NCBI GenBank assembly: GCA_963740455.1
Contig: CAVUEF010000026.1
Coordinates: forward strand, 102,089-166,088
DNA length: 64,000 nt
Source: Paucibacter sp963740455
GTDB taxonomy: Bacteria; Pseudomonadota; Gammaproteobacteria; Burkholderiales; Burkholderiaceae_C
Direction of reading: 5' to 3'
Below, piece after piece: positions 35,224 through 45,343 of this stretch. The notes below the pieces were generated by a model. It made no database searches. It worked only from the letters and a program-made list of their open reading frames with translations, and was not told the origin of the DNA. Each line of letters begins with the position of its first letter. The first letter of the stretch is position 1. The position numbers and the translations under genes are program-made.

Positions 35224-36069
35224 ATGGCAGCCGAAAGCAGCGAACACGCCCCGAGTGCCGGTGAATACATCATTCACCACCTGCATCATTTGCAGAACCA
35301 GAAGCAGACGTCGGTGGTTGATTTTTCAGTCATCAATCTGGACTCGGTGTTCTTCACCGTCGCGATCGGTGTGCTGGCCTGCTGGCTACTGTGGCTGGCA
35401 GCGCGCAAAGCCACGGCGGGCGTGCCGGGGCGCTTCCAGGCCGGCGTGGAAATGCTGGTCGAGATGGTGGAAAACCAGGCCAAGGGCATTGTTCACAATG
35501 CCAAGAGTCGCAAGCTCGTCGCACCGCTGGCCTTGACGGTGTACATCTGGGTGATATTGATGAATTCGATGGACTTCCTGCCCGTCGATCTGCTGCCCTG
35601 GATCGGCGAGCATGTGTTGGGCCTGCCCAATCTTCGTGTCGTGCCTACCGCCGACTTGTCCATCACCATGGCCTTGTCGATAGGCGTGCTGCTCACCTGC
35701 TTGTTCTACAACATCAAGATCAAGGGTGCGGGCGGCTGGGTGCACGAGCTGTTCTCGGCGCCGTTTGGCGACAAGTGGTTCCTCTACCCCGTCAATTTCC
35801 TGATGCAGGTCATCGAATTCGTCGCCAAGACCGTGTCGCACGGCATGCGGTTGTTCGGCAATATGTATGCTGGCGAACTGATCTTCATGCTGATCGCCTT
35901 GATGGGCGGCGCCTTCGCTTTGACCGCCACCGGCATCGCGCTGTTCCTGGGCCACATTGTGGCCGGCACCGTGTGGGCGATCTTCCATTTGCTGATCGTC
36001 TGGCTGCAAGCCTTTGTGTTCATGATGCTCACGCTGGTGTATATCGGCCAGGCTCACGATTCGCACTGA
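35224..36069 (+). CDS. atpB: ATP synthase Fo subunit a
   Basis: A 281-residue membrane subunit forming the proton half-channels against the c-ring. The conserved MRLFGNMYAGELIFMLIAL has the essential Arg of the family helix (in SHGMRLFGNM), and LQAFVFMMLTLVYIGQA closes the protein. The N-terminal ~45 residues are hydrophilic, as usual in proteobacteria. It is in the standard order atpI-B-E-F-H-A-G-D-C. Confidence 0.97.
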   Translation: MAAESSEHAPSAGEYIIHHLHHLQNQKQTSVVDFSVINLDSVFFTVAIGVLACWLLWLAARKATAGVPGRFQAGVEMLVEMVENQAKGIVHNAKSRKLVAPLALTVYIWVILMNSMDFLPVDLLPWIGEHVLGLPNLRVVPTADLSITMALSIGVLLTCLFYNIKIKGAGGWVHELFSAPFGDKWFLYPVNFLMQVIEFVAKTVSHGMRLFGNMYAGELIFMLIALMGGAFALTATGIALFLGHIVAGTVWAIFHLLIVWLQAFVFMMLTLVYIGQAHDSH

Positions 36070-36126
36070 TCACAGTTTCGATTCACCCTTTTTTCTCACT
36101 CATTTTACCCTCTCTAAGGAATCACC

Positions 36127-36390
36127 ATGGAAGTCATTAGCTTTGTTGCCCTCGCCGCTGGCCTGATCATTGGTCTGGGTGCCTTTGGCGCTTGTATCGG
36201 TATCGGCATCATGGGCAGCAAGTATCTTGAGTCGGCCGCGCGTCAGCCCGAACTGATGAATGAGCTGCAGACCAAGATGTTCTTGTTGGCTGGTCTGATC
36301 GACGCGGCTTTCATCATCGGCACCGGTATTGCCCTGTGGTTCGCAACGGCCAACCCGTTCCTGGCCCAGATCGCCAACCTGCCCAAGTAA
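36127..36390 (+). CDS. atpE: ATP synthase Fo subunit c
   Basis: An 87-residue hairpin of two helices. The proton-binding carboxylate is Asp59 in LAGLIDAAFIIG, and the polar loop is ARQPE. The surrounding sequence lacks the Na+-type Glu/Gln signature, so a proton-driven enzyme is expected. It is preceded by CTCTAAGGAATCACC, a good ribosome site (AAGGA), in line with high synthesis of subunit c. Confidence 0.97.
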   Translation: MEVISFVALAAGLIIGLGAFGACIGIGIMGSKYLESAARQPELMNELQTKMFLLAGLIDAAFIIGTGIALWFATANPFLAQIANLPK

Positions 36391-36466
36391 GTCGCGCTGT
36401 GGACGGGGCCTGCACCTCGGGCTTTGTCCTCCAGCATTCGAATCCAATAGTTTGTGAGGCAACAAC

Positions 36467-36937
36467 GTGAGCATTAACGCTACGCTGATCGCGCAACTCA
36501 TCGTCTTCATGATCCTGGTCTGGTTCACGATGACGTTTGTGTGGCCGCCCATCATGAAAGCACTCGACGAGCGCGCCGAAAAAATCGCCGCCGGCTTGTC
36601 GGCCGCCGACAAGGCCAAGCTCGAGCTGAGCAACGCCAACAAGCGTGTTGAAGAGCAGCTCTCCAGCGCGCGCAACGATGCGGCCCAACGCCTGGCCGAC
36701 GCCGAGCGCCTGGCGCAGTCGATGATTGAAGACGCCAAGTCGCGCGCCAGCGACGAGGGCGCCAAAATCATTGCCGCTGCCAGGGCCGAAGCCGAGCAGG
36801 AATCCGTGAAGGCCCGTGAGGTCTTGCGCGGACAAGTCGCCACGCTGGCCGTCAAGGGCGCCGAGGCCATCCTCAAGCGCGAAGTCAACGCCGGCGTTCA
36901 CGCCGAGTTGCTGGCCCGCCTGCAGACCGAGCTGTAG
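36467..36937 (+). CDS. atpF: ATP synthase Fo subunit b
   Basis: A 156-residue peripheral-stalk protein: one N-terminal membrane helix (LIAQLIVFMILVWFTMTFVW) and a long, charged, Ala-rich coiled coil. The start codon is GTG, preceded by GTGAGGC; no in-frame ATG gives the conserved N-terminus. A typical single-copy b subunit of proteobacteria, four bases before atpH. Confidence 0.96.
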   Translation: MSINATLIAQLIVFMILVWFTMTFVWPPIMKALDERAEKIAAGLSAADKAKLELSNANKRVEEQLSSARNDAAQRLADAERLAQSMIEDAKSRASDEGAKIIAAARAEAEQESVKAREVLRGQVATLAVKGAEAILKREVNAGVHAELLARLQTEL

Positions 36938-36940
36938 ACC

Positions 36941-37474
36941 ATGGCTGAGCTTGCAACCCTTGCCCGCCCCTACGCTGAAGCGCTGTTCCAGGTCGCCGTG
37001 AAAGGCGATCTGAAGCAGATCACGGCCCAAGTCGAAGCATTGGCGGCCGTGACGGCCGATGCCCAGTTGCGCCAGTTCGCCGACAACCCCAAGGCCACGC
37101 CTGAGCAGGTGATGGACGTGATCGCTTCGGTGGTGAACACACCGCTGGGCGACATTGCCAGAAACTTGCTGAGCACCGTGATTGCCAACGGCCGCCTGAC
37201 CGTGTTGCCCGAGATCGCCTCACAATTCCATGTGCTGGTGAACGAGCGTTCCGGCGTGTCGGACGCTCAAGTGTTCAGCGCGTTCGAGATCGCGCCCGAG
37301 CAATTGGGCCAATTGGTGAACACGCTGGAAAAACGCTTTGGCCGCAAGCTCAACGCCATCGTTCAGATCGAACCCGAACTGATAGGCGGCATTCGCGTGG
37401 TGGTCGGCGATGAAGTCCTCGACACCTCGGTGAAGGCGCGCCTTGAACAAATGAAGGTGGCACTCGCGGCTTGA
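36941..37474 (+). CDS. atpH: ATP synthase F1 subunit delta
   Basis: A 177-residue OSCP/delta subunit linking the b stalk to the top of F1. The start LATLARPYAEALFQVA and the C-terminal PELIGGIRVVVGDEVLDTSV are family signatures. The normal length and tight spacing to atpF (3 bp) and atpA (91 bp) support the assignment. Confidence 0.96.
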   Translation: MAELATLARPYAEALFQVAVKGDLKQITAQVEALAAVTADAQLRQFADNPKATPEQVMDVIASVVNTPLGDIARNLLSTVIANGRLTVLPEIASQFHVLVNERSGVSDAQVFSAFEIAPEQLGQLVNTLEKRFGRKLNAIVQIEPELIGGIRVVVGDEVLDTSVKARLEQMKVALAA

Positions 37475-37565
37475 TCGCCGCCCCTGCCGCAACACCTGAC
37501 ACCTCGTCCAAACTGTCAAAGCTTCAGGCCACTGGCCGCAAGCCCCCGCAGACCGGAGATAAGCA

Positions 37566-39119
<1,554 letters not shown>

Positions 39120-39255
39120 CCATGAACCACCCCCGAAGCGCTGCGCGCCTCCCCCTCAAGGGGGCGTCACCAGTGGCCCGGCAAAGCCGGTTCCACGGTG
39201 CCTGCTTGATGGCCTGCGTGCTTCGCGCAGCTTCGGGTAACTGACAGGAGAATTC
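39120..39255. repeat. Palindromic repeat inside the ATP synthase operon
   Basis: A 136-bp gap between atpA and atpG packed with short palindromes: CCCCCTCAAGGGGG, CCGGCAAAGCCGG and GCGTGCTTCGCGCAGCTTC. Such a block is absent from most atp operons, so it looks like an inserted repeat. It resembles the blocks at 20245-20335 and 24222-24311. It does not look like a terminator (no T-run), so the operon likely reads through. It may alter the stoichiometry of distal genes, but this is inference. Confidence 0.6.
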
Positions 39256-40125
39256 ATGGCATCAAGCAAGGAAATTCGGGGCAAGATCAAAAGCTTCGAG
39301 AACACCAAGAAGATCACCAAGGCCATGGAAATGGTCTCGGTGTCGAAGATGCGCAAGGCGCAGGAACGTGTTCGTGCGGCGCGCCCCTACAGCGAAAAAA
39401 TCCGCGATCTGGCGGCCAATCTGGCGCAAGCCACGCCCGAGTACAAGCACCCGTTCATGCTGGCCAATGACGCGACCAAGCCAGCCGGCTTTATCGTCAT
39501 CACGACCGACAAGGGTTTGTGCGGCGGACTCAACACCAATTTGTTGCGCGCCCTGACCGCCAAATTCAAGGCGCTCGAAGGCAAGGGCGTCAAGTCACAG
39601 GCCGTGGCCATCGGCAACAAGGGCTTGGGCTTCCTGAACCGCATCGGTGTGCCGGTGGTCTCGCAACTCACACATGTGGGCGACCAGCCTCATCTAGAGA
39701 AGCTTATCGGCCCGGTCAAGGTCTTGCTCGACGCATACGCCGCCGGCGAGCTGTCGTCGGTCCACCTGTGCTACACGCGCTTCATCAACACGATGAACCA
39801 GGAACCGCTGGTGCAGCAGTTGCTGCCCCTGGCTGCAGATGCGCTGGCCCCGAAGAAGTCCGCGCATGGCTGGGATTATCTGTACGAGCCTGATGCCCAG
39901 ACGGTGATTGACGCGCTGCTGCTGCGCTACGTCGAAGCGCTGATCTATCAATCGGTGGCCGACAACATGGCGAGCGAACATTCGGCACGCATGGTGGCCA
40001 TGAAGGCGGCGACCGACAACGCAGGCAATGTGATCGGCGAACTCAAGCTGGTCTACAACCGCACGCGTCAAGCAGCGATCACCAAAGAATTGTCCGAAAT
40101 CGTGGCGGGCGCCGCTGCCGTCTGA
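39256..40125 (+). CDS. atpG: ATP synthase F1 subunit gamma
   Basis: A 289-residue central-stalk subunit. The N-terminal coiled coil (KEIRGKIKSFENTKKITKAM) and the C-terminal RQAAITKELSEIVAGAAAV are the family's best-conserved ends; TTDKGLCGGLNTN is also diagnostic. It rotates inside the alpha3beta3 ring and connects to the c-ring. The start follows GACAGGAGAATTC. Confidence 0.97.
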   Translation: MASSKEIRGKIKSFENTKKITKAMEMVSVSKMRKAQERVRAARPYSEKIRDLAANLAQATPEYKHPFMLANDATKPAGFIVITTDKGLCGGLNTNLLRALTAKFKALEGKGVKSQAVAIGNKGLGFLNRIGVPVVSQLTHVGDQPHLEKLIGPVKVLLDAYAAGELSSVHLCYTRFINTMNQEPLVQQLLPLAADALAPKKSAHGWDYLYEPDAQTVIDALLLRYVEALIYQSVADNMASEHSARMVAMKAATDNAGNVIGELKLVYNRTRQAAITKELSEIVAGAAAV

Positions 40126-40182
40126 GCGGCAACACCGTCCGGATCAAGACCCAAAGAATCAGCAAGTATTAAGGATACGAAC

Positions 40183-41610
40183 ATGTCGAACGTGGAAATG
40201 GCACAGAGCACCGAGGGCAAGATTGTCCAATGTATCGGCGCGGTGGTGGACGTCGAGTTCCCCCGCCACGCGATGCCCAAGATCTATGACGCGCTCAAGC
40301 TCGTCGGGTCTGATTCGGGCCTGACGCTGGAAGTGCAGCAGCAGCTCGGCGACGGCATCGTGCGCGCCATCGTGATGGGATCGAGCGAAGGTCTGCGGCG
40401 CGGCCTGGTCGTGCGCAACACGGGCGCTGGCATCACGGTGCCCGTGGGCCGTGCGACGCTGGGTCGCATCATGGACGTGCTCGGCAACCCGATCGACGAG
40501 CGCGGCCCGGTCGACCAGACGCTCACCGCTCCCATCCACCGCAAGCCGCCCGCGTACGACGAGCTGAGTCCTTCGCAGGAATTGCTCGAGACCGGCATCA
40601 AGGTGATCGACTTGATCTGTCCGTTCGCCAAGGGCGGCAAGGTGGGCCTGTTCGGCGGCGCCGGTGTCGGCAAGACCGTGAACATGATGGAGCTCATCAA
40701 CAATATCGCCAAGGCGCACTCGGGTCTGTCGGTGTTCGCCGGCGTGGGTGAACGCACGCGTGAAGGCAACGACTTCTATCACGAGATGGCCGACTCCAAG
40801 GTGGTCGATCTCGAGAAGCTCGAAGACTCCAAGGTGGCGATGGTCTATGGCCAGATGAACGAGCCTCCGGGCAACCGTCTGCGCGTCGCCCTGACCGGCC
40901 TGACGATCGCCGAATCGTTCCGCGACGAAGGCAAGGATGTGCTGTTCTTCGTCGACAACATCTACCGCTACACGCTGGCCGGCACCGAAGTGTCGGCGCT
41001 GCTGGGTCGTATGCCGTCGGCGGTGGGCTATCAGCCGACGCTGGCCGAAGAAATGGGCCGCCTACAAGAGCGCATCACGTCGACCAAGGTCGGCTCGATC
41101 ACGTCGATCCAGGCCGTGTACGTGCCTGCCGACGACTTGACCGACCCGTCGCCCGCCACCACCTTCGCCCACCTGGACTCGACCGTGGTGCTGTCGCGTG
41201 ACATCGCCTCGCTGGGCATCTACCCGGCGGTGGACCCGCTGGACTCGACTTCGCGCCAGCTCGACCCGAATGTGGTCGGCGAAGACCACTACAACGTGGC
41301 CCGCGCGGTGCAAGGCACACTGCAGCGCTACAAGGAACTGCGCGACATCATCGCGATTCTGGGCATGGACGAGCTGAGCCCCGAAGACAAGCTCGCTGTG
41401 TCTCGTGCCCGCAAGATCCAACGCTTCCTGAGCCAGCCCTTCCACGTGGCCGAAGTGTTCACCGGCACGGCGGGCAAGTACGTGACCTTGAAAGAAACCA
41501 TCCGTGGCTTCAAGATGATCGTGGCCGGTGAATGCGACAGCGTCCCCGAGCAAGCTTTCTATATGGTCGGCACGATTGACGAAGTGCTTGAAAAGGCCAA
41601 GAAGGTCTGA
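40183..41610 (+). CDS. atpD: ATP synthase F1 subunit beta
   Basis: A 475-residue catalytic subunit. Walker A is GGAGVGKT (Lys164), with GERTREGNDFYHEM giving the catalytic Glu, the DELSEED-like loop DELSPEDKL, and ALLGRMPSAVGYQPTLAEEM. It makes ATP at three sites per enzyme. Ribosome site AAGGA precedes the ATG. Confidence 0.98.
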   Translation: MSNVEMAQSTEGKIVQCIGAVVDVEFPRHAMPKIYDALKLVGSDSGLTLEVQQQLGDGIVRAIVMGSSEGLRRGLVVRNTGAGITVPVGRATLGRIMDVLGNPIDERGPVDQTLTAPIHRKPPAYDELSPSQELLETGIKVIDLICPFAKGGKVGLFGGAGVGKTVNMMELINNIAKAHSGLSVFAGVGERTREGNDFYHEMADSKVVDLEKLEDSKVAMVYGQMNEPPGNRLRVALTGLTIAESFRDEGKDVLFFVDNIYRYTLAGTEVSALLGRMPSAVGYQPTLAEEMGRLQERITSTKVGSITSIQAVYVPADDLTDPSPATTFAHLDSTVVLSRDIASLGIYPAVDPLDSTSRQLDPNVVGEDHYNVARAVQGTLQRYKELRDIIAILGMDELSPEDKLAVSRARKIQRFLSQPFHVAEVFTGTAGKYVTLKETIRGFKMIVAGECDSVPEQAFYMVGTIDEVLEKAKKV

Positions 41611-41674
41611 CGACCTGGGGCGGACCAGACTGGTGCTCCGGTCTGGACTGTCCGCAACTGACTAGGGATTGAGC

Positions 41675-42091
41675 ATGACAACTTTTCGAGTTGACGTCGT
41701 TTCCGCCGAAGAGTCGATCTTCTCCGGCGAAGCGAAGTTCGTCGCGCTGCCGGGTGAAAGCGGCGAGTTGGGTATCCTGCCGCGCCACACGCCGCTGATC
41801 ACGCGCATTCGACCCGGTGCGGTGCGCATCCAGCGCGCCGACAACGGCGAAGAGGAATTCGTGTTCGTGGCCGGTGGCATTCTCGAAGTGCAGCCTGACC
41901 ATGTGACCGTGCTGGCCGACACCGCCATCCGCGGCAAGGACCTGGACGAAGCCAAGGCGCTCGAAGCCAGGAAGCTGGCCGAAGAGGCGATGAAAAACGC
42001 CAAGAGCGACATCGATTTCGCCAAGGCCCAAGGCGAGTTCGCGGCGATGGCGGCGCAGATCGCTGCCTTGCGCAAGTACCGCAAGAAATGA
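41675..42091 (+). CDS. atpC: ATP synthase F1 subunit epsilon
   Basis: A 138-residue subunit with an N-terminal beta-sandwich (VDVVSAEESIFSGEAKFV) and a C-terminal two-helix hairpin (AKSDIDFAKAQGEFAAMAAQ) that can inhibit ATPase activity. I chose ATG 41675 over TTG 41669 because TAGGGAT at 41663-41669 lies at proper spacing. It is the last gene of the operon, followed by a strong terminator. Confidence 0.96.
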   Translation: MTTFRVDVVSAEESIFSGEAKFVALPGESGELGILPRHTPLITRIRPGAVRIQRADNGEEEFVFVAGGILEVQPDHVTVLADTAIRGKDLDEAKALEARKLAEEAMKNAKSDIDFAKAQGEFAAMAAQIAALRKYRKK

Positions 42092-42121
42092 CGACAACGA
42101 GGCAACGTTGACCTCACCAGG

Positions 42122-42159
42122 ACAACCCGCCCGATGCAAGTCCGGCGGGTTGTTTGTTT
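42122..42159 (+). terminator. Intrinsic terminator of the ATP synthase operon
   Basis: A 10-bp perfect stem ACAACCCGCC / GGCGGGTTGT (42122-42131 and 42144-42153) with a 12-base loop, then TTGTTT. It lies 30 bp past the atpC stop and overlaps the leader of the mutarotase gene. This is the clearest terminator in the window and defines the operon's 3' end. Confidence 0.88.
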
Positions 42160-42184
42160 CCAACTCAGCAGCAAGCATCTGACC

Positions 42185-43033
42185 ATGAGCAAGACCTTCG
42201 GACTGTCTCGTCATCAAGGCATGGACGCCATCGAGCTGGTGGCTCCGGGCGGCGCGCGCGCGACTGTTCTGCTGCAAGGCGGGCAGGTGCTGTCGTGGCA
42301 ACCCGAAGCTGCGGCCGAGCAGCTCTACTGCTCGCCCACGGCCATGTTTGCGCCGGGCAAGGCGGTGCGTGGCGGCATACCGGTGTGTTTTCCGCAGTTC
42401 GGCAAGCTGGGTGCCTTGCCGGCGCATGGCTTTGCGCGCACGCAGGCCTGGCAGTTGCTGATGGCCGAGCAGGGCGCCGACGACGCGCTGTGCGCGCTGC
42501 GTCTTGAAGACAGCGATGCCACACGCAAGCGCTGGCCCCATGCCTTTGCGCTCGAACTGACGGTGCGCATTGCCGGGCGTCGCATCGACATCGAACTGGC
42601 CTGCGAGAACACCGGCGGCGAAGCGTTTGAGTTCACCACTGCGCTGCACACCTATTTGCGCCTGGACGACCTGGTTGATGCACGGCTGCACGGCTTGCAA
42701 GGGCTGAGCTACCTCGACAGCCTGTCTGGCAAGAGCCAGGTCGACACGCTAGACGCCCTGCGCGTGAGCGCCGAAATGGATCGCGTCTACGCCCACGCCA
42801 GCCGGGCCTTGCTGTTGCGCGAACCCAAGCGCGCGCTGCGCATCGAGCAAGAGGATTTTGCCGATGTGGTGGTGTGGAACCCTTGGGGTGACCGCTGCGC
42901 GGCCTTGGCCGACATGCCCGACGACGACTACCACCAGATGCTGTGCGTGGAAGCGGCGCGCATCAACCGCCCCATCAGACTGGAGCCGGGCGAAGAATGG
43001 GCCGGGCGTCAGATTCTCAGCCTGGACAGCTGA
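42185..43033 (+). CDS. D-hexose-6-phosphate mutarotase (YeaD-like)
   Basis: A 282-residue aldose-1-epimerase-fold protein of the YeaD/hexose-6-phosphate epimerase branch. Conserved parts include RGGIPVCFPQFG (substrate/phosphate contacts), PAHGFARTQAW with the catalytic His and VVWNPWGDRCAALADMPDDD near the C-terminus. It interconverts alpha and beta anomers of sugar phosphates. ATG 42185 is chosen; the longer frame begins within the terminator hairpin. Confidence 0.9.
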   Translation: MSKTFGLSRHQGMDAIELVAPGGARATVLLQGGQVLSWQPEAAAEQLYCSPTAMFAPGKAVRGGIPVCFPQFGKLGALPAHGFARTQAWQLLMAEQGADDALCALRLEDSDATRKRWPHAFALELTVRIAGRRIDIELACENTGGEAFEFTTALHTYLRLDDLVDARLHGLQGLSYLDSLSGKSQVDTLDALRVSAEMDRVYAHASRALLLREPKRALRIEQEDFADVVVWNPWGDRCAALADMPDDDYHQMLCVEAARINRPIRLEPGEEWAGRQILSLDS

Positions 43034-43100
43034 GGCACGATCCCGCCGAGCTCCATCCGAGCACCGAGGCGGGGACCGTGAGTCCACGCCACGATCAGCG

Positions 43101-43607
43101 CTAAAGGATGACGGGCAGGTCTGCCAGTTCGTTCGGATTCGACGCGCCAGGTGCCAATGGGAAATGCCGATGCAGCAATTCGCCGACAGCGTCCACGGCC
43201 TGGTTCAGACCTTGCTCGAAATGAGCGGATTGGAAGGCGGCGCTCATGTCGCGTGCGATCTGCGCCCAATGCTCGGCGCTGACATGCTGATTGAGTCCGC
43301 GATCGGCGACGATCTCGATGCGGCGCTCGGCCAGCAGCAGATAGATCAGCACACCGTTGTTGTGCTCGGTGTCCCAGACGCGCAGCTTGCCAAACATCGT
43401 CAAGGCGCGATCGCGGGCAGACGCGTGGCGCCATAAGTAGCTGAGCGGCAGGCCCGCCTCGACGCAAATGCGGATCTCACCGCTGTGCCGGCTTTCGCTG
43501 GCGGCGACACGCGCTTGCAGGCGCGCTATTGCCGCCACGCCCAAAGCCCGGCGCACGTCGGACTCGTCCAGCCAGCGGTGTTTCAGCAGTCTTGACCAGC
43601 GGTTCAT
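43101..43607 (-). CDS. TPM-domain protein without signal peptide
   Basis: A 168-residue protein carrying a TPM domain (about residues 35-140; HSGEIRICVEAGLPLSYLWR, then TEHNNGVLIYLLLAERRIEIVADRG, the metal-contact strand-loop). No signal peptide or membrane helix is visible, so it may act in the cytoplasm or at the membrane with its neighbours. It is third in the operon lemA - TPM/Gly-tail protein - this gene, starting 12 bp after the preceding stop. Confidence 0.85.
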   Translation of the reverse strand: MNRWSRLLKHRWLDESDVRRALGVAAIARLQARVAASESRHSGEIRICVEAGLPLSYLWRHASARDRALTMFGKLRVWDTEHNNGVLIYLLLAERRIEIVADRGLNQHVSAEHWAQIARDMSAAFQSAHFEQGLNQAVDAVGELLHRHFPLAPGASNPNELADLPVIL

Positions 43608-43619
43608 GGTGCGCTTCCT

Positions 43620-44540
43620 TTACCAACTGCCGGAGGCGCCGCCGCCGCCAAAGTCGCCCCCGCCGCCGGACGAAAAACCGCCGCCGCCGCCGCCAAAGCC
43701 GCCGCCGCGACCACCACCCCAGATCACCGGGCCCTGCGACGAGCCGCTGCGCCGTCCCGCCGAGCCTATGCCCAGCAAGCCCACCAGAATCAGGGCAGCC
43801 ACACCCGCAATGCCGGCCAGCAGCAGGCTGGTGCTGAACCACCATCCCAACGCGCCGACCGCGCCGCTGGTCAGCAGCGAACCGAGCTTGCGGCCCAACA
43901 TACCGGTCAGCACGGCGCCGATGATGGGCACCGCAACAAAGAAGAACATGCCCAGCTCTTGCCACTGCAGGCCGGTGTCCTGACCGGCATTGCCGCCTTG
44001 CGATGACTGAGCGGGTGTCGGCAGGTGTTCGCCCTTGATGCGTGCCATCAACTGGTCCAGCCCCGCGTTCAAGCCGGCTGCGTAGTCGCCCGCCTTGAAG
44101 GCCGGCGTGATGGCGTTCTGAATGATCTGGCGCGCGGCCAGATCGGGCACCGCGCCTTCAAGCGCTTTGGCCACCTCGATGCGAACGCGGCGATCATTCT
44201 TGGCCACAACCACCAGCACGCCATCGCCCACGTCGCGCCGGCCGATCTTCCAGGAATCGGCGACGCGTTGGGCGTAGGCGGCGATGTCCTCGGGCTGGGT
44301 GCTGGGCACCAGCAGCAGCACGATCTGCGGGCCCGCCTGGGCCTCAAACTCGGCCAGCCGCGCTTCCAGCGCCGCGCGCTGCGCGTCGTTCAGGATTGCG
44401 GTCTGATCGACGACGCGCGCGGTCAAGGCGGGCACTGCATCTTGCGCGAAGGCCGAAAAGAGCGCGCCGCAGGCCAGCAGCAACGCGGCCAGCAAGACCT
44501 GACCCCACCGGCCTGGTCTTCGAGTCGTGGTTTGCCGCAC
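43620..44540 (-). CDS. TPM-domain membrane protein with Gly-rich tail (YgcG-like)
   Basis: A 306-residue protein: signal peptide (1-32), a TPM domain (about 40-170, with VVDQTAILNDAQRAALEARL and GDGVLVVVAKNDRRVRIEVA), two membrane helices around 200-260, and a glycine/serine-rich low-complexity tail (GGGRGGGFGGGGGGF). The start is GTG with AGAGCAGG upstream; no ATG precedes the signal peptide. YgcG-type proteins are regularly encoded beside LemA; the function is unclear. Confidence 0.88.
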   Translation of the reverse strand: MRQTTTRRPGRWGQVLLAALLLACGALFSAFAQDAVPALTARVVDQTAILNDAQRAALEARLAEFEAQAGPQIVLLLVPSTQPEDIAAYAQRVADSWKIGRRDVGDGVLVVVAKNDRRVRIEVAKALEGAVPDLAARQIIQNAITPAFKAGDYAAGLNAGLDQLMARIKGEHLPTPAQSSQGGNAGQDTGLQWQELGMFFFVAVPIIGAVLTGMLGRKLGSLLTSGAVGALGWWFSTSLLLAGIAGVAALILVGLLGIGSAGRRSGSSQGPVIWGGGRGGGFGGGGGGFSSGGGGDFGGGGASGSW

Positions 44541-44560
44541 GGCCTGCTCTCAGTGCGCCA

Positions 44561-45190
44561 TCATTTCGAGGCCGCGGGTGTCTTGTCAAAACTCACGGTA
44601 GGCGGTGCGCTGATGGCGGCCTCGTTCTGCACCGTGAAGTTGGGCTTGACCTGATAGCCCATCACCATCGCTGTCAGATTGGTGGGCAGGCTGCGCACCT
44701 TGACGTTGTATTCGATCACCGTCTTGATGTAGCGGTTGCGCGCCACGGTGATGCGGTTCTCGGTGCCTTCGAGTTGCACGCGCAAATCCTGGAAACCCTG
44801 GTTCGCCCTCAGACTCGGGTACTGCTCGCTCACCACCAGCAAGCGGCTCAAGGCGCTGCTCAGCTCACCCTGGGCGGCCTGGAATTTCTGGAACGCCGCC
44901 GGGTCATTCACCAGTTCCGGCGTGGCCTGAATGCTGGTGGCCTTGGCGCGTGCCTCGATCACCTTGGTGAGCGTTTCCTGCTCGAAGTTGGCCTCGCCCT
45001 TGACGGTGGCAACAATGTTGGGGATCAGATCGGCGCGGCGCTGGTACTGGTTCAACACTTCGGACCAACCCGCCTTCACTTCTTCATCGAGGCGCTGGAA
45101 GTCGTTGTAGCCGCAACCCGTCAGTGCCAGTGCGGTGAGCATGGCGATCAGACCGGAGCGCAGACGTGCCGGGGAAGCAAGAGACGACAT
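44561..45190 (-). CDS. lemA: LemA family lipoprotein
   Basis: A 209-residue LemA protein. The N-terminal hydrophobic stretch ends LALTGCGYNDFQ, a lipobox, so the protein is probably lipidated and anchored. The bulk is helical, with EVKAGWSEVLNQYQRRADLI and GEANFEQETLTKVIEARAKA, the classic LemA helices. It is the first gene of the lemA-TPM-TPM operon. ATG 45190 is chosen; the upstream frame includes the promoter region shared with hemE. Confidence 0.92.
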   Translation of the reverse strand: MSSLASPARLRSGLIAMLTALALTGCGYNDFQRLDEEVKAGWSEVLNQYQRRADLIPNIVATVKGEANFEQETLTKVIEARAKATSIQATPELVNDPAAFQKFQAAQGELSSALSRLLVVSEQYPSLRANQGFQDLRVQLEGTENRITVARNRYIKTVIEYNVKVRSLPTNLTAMVMGYQVKPNFTVQNEAAISAPPTVSFDKTPAASK

Positions 45191-45343
45191 GGCAGTACCC
45201 TTTTTGTGGACGAAGTCACGAGGCAGGTCGCGATGGTGCATTCCGAGCGACCCGGCTTGTTTGCAATGTGAGGCACAGGCAGACCAATTCAAGCCTTGAT
45301 TCAATCCAACTTATCTGCGACGGAGTGCAACGATAATACTGAC

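Noticed and set aside
43468..43983. A proline-rich frame (PPPPPKPPP) on the + strand
   Set aside because: It is the antisense of the glycine-rich tail of the TPM membrane protein.
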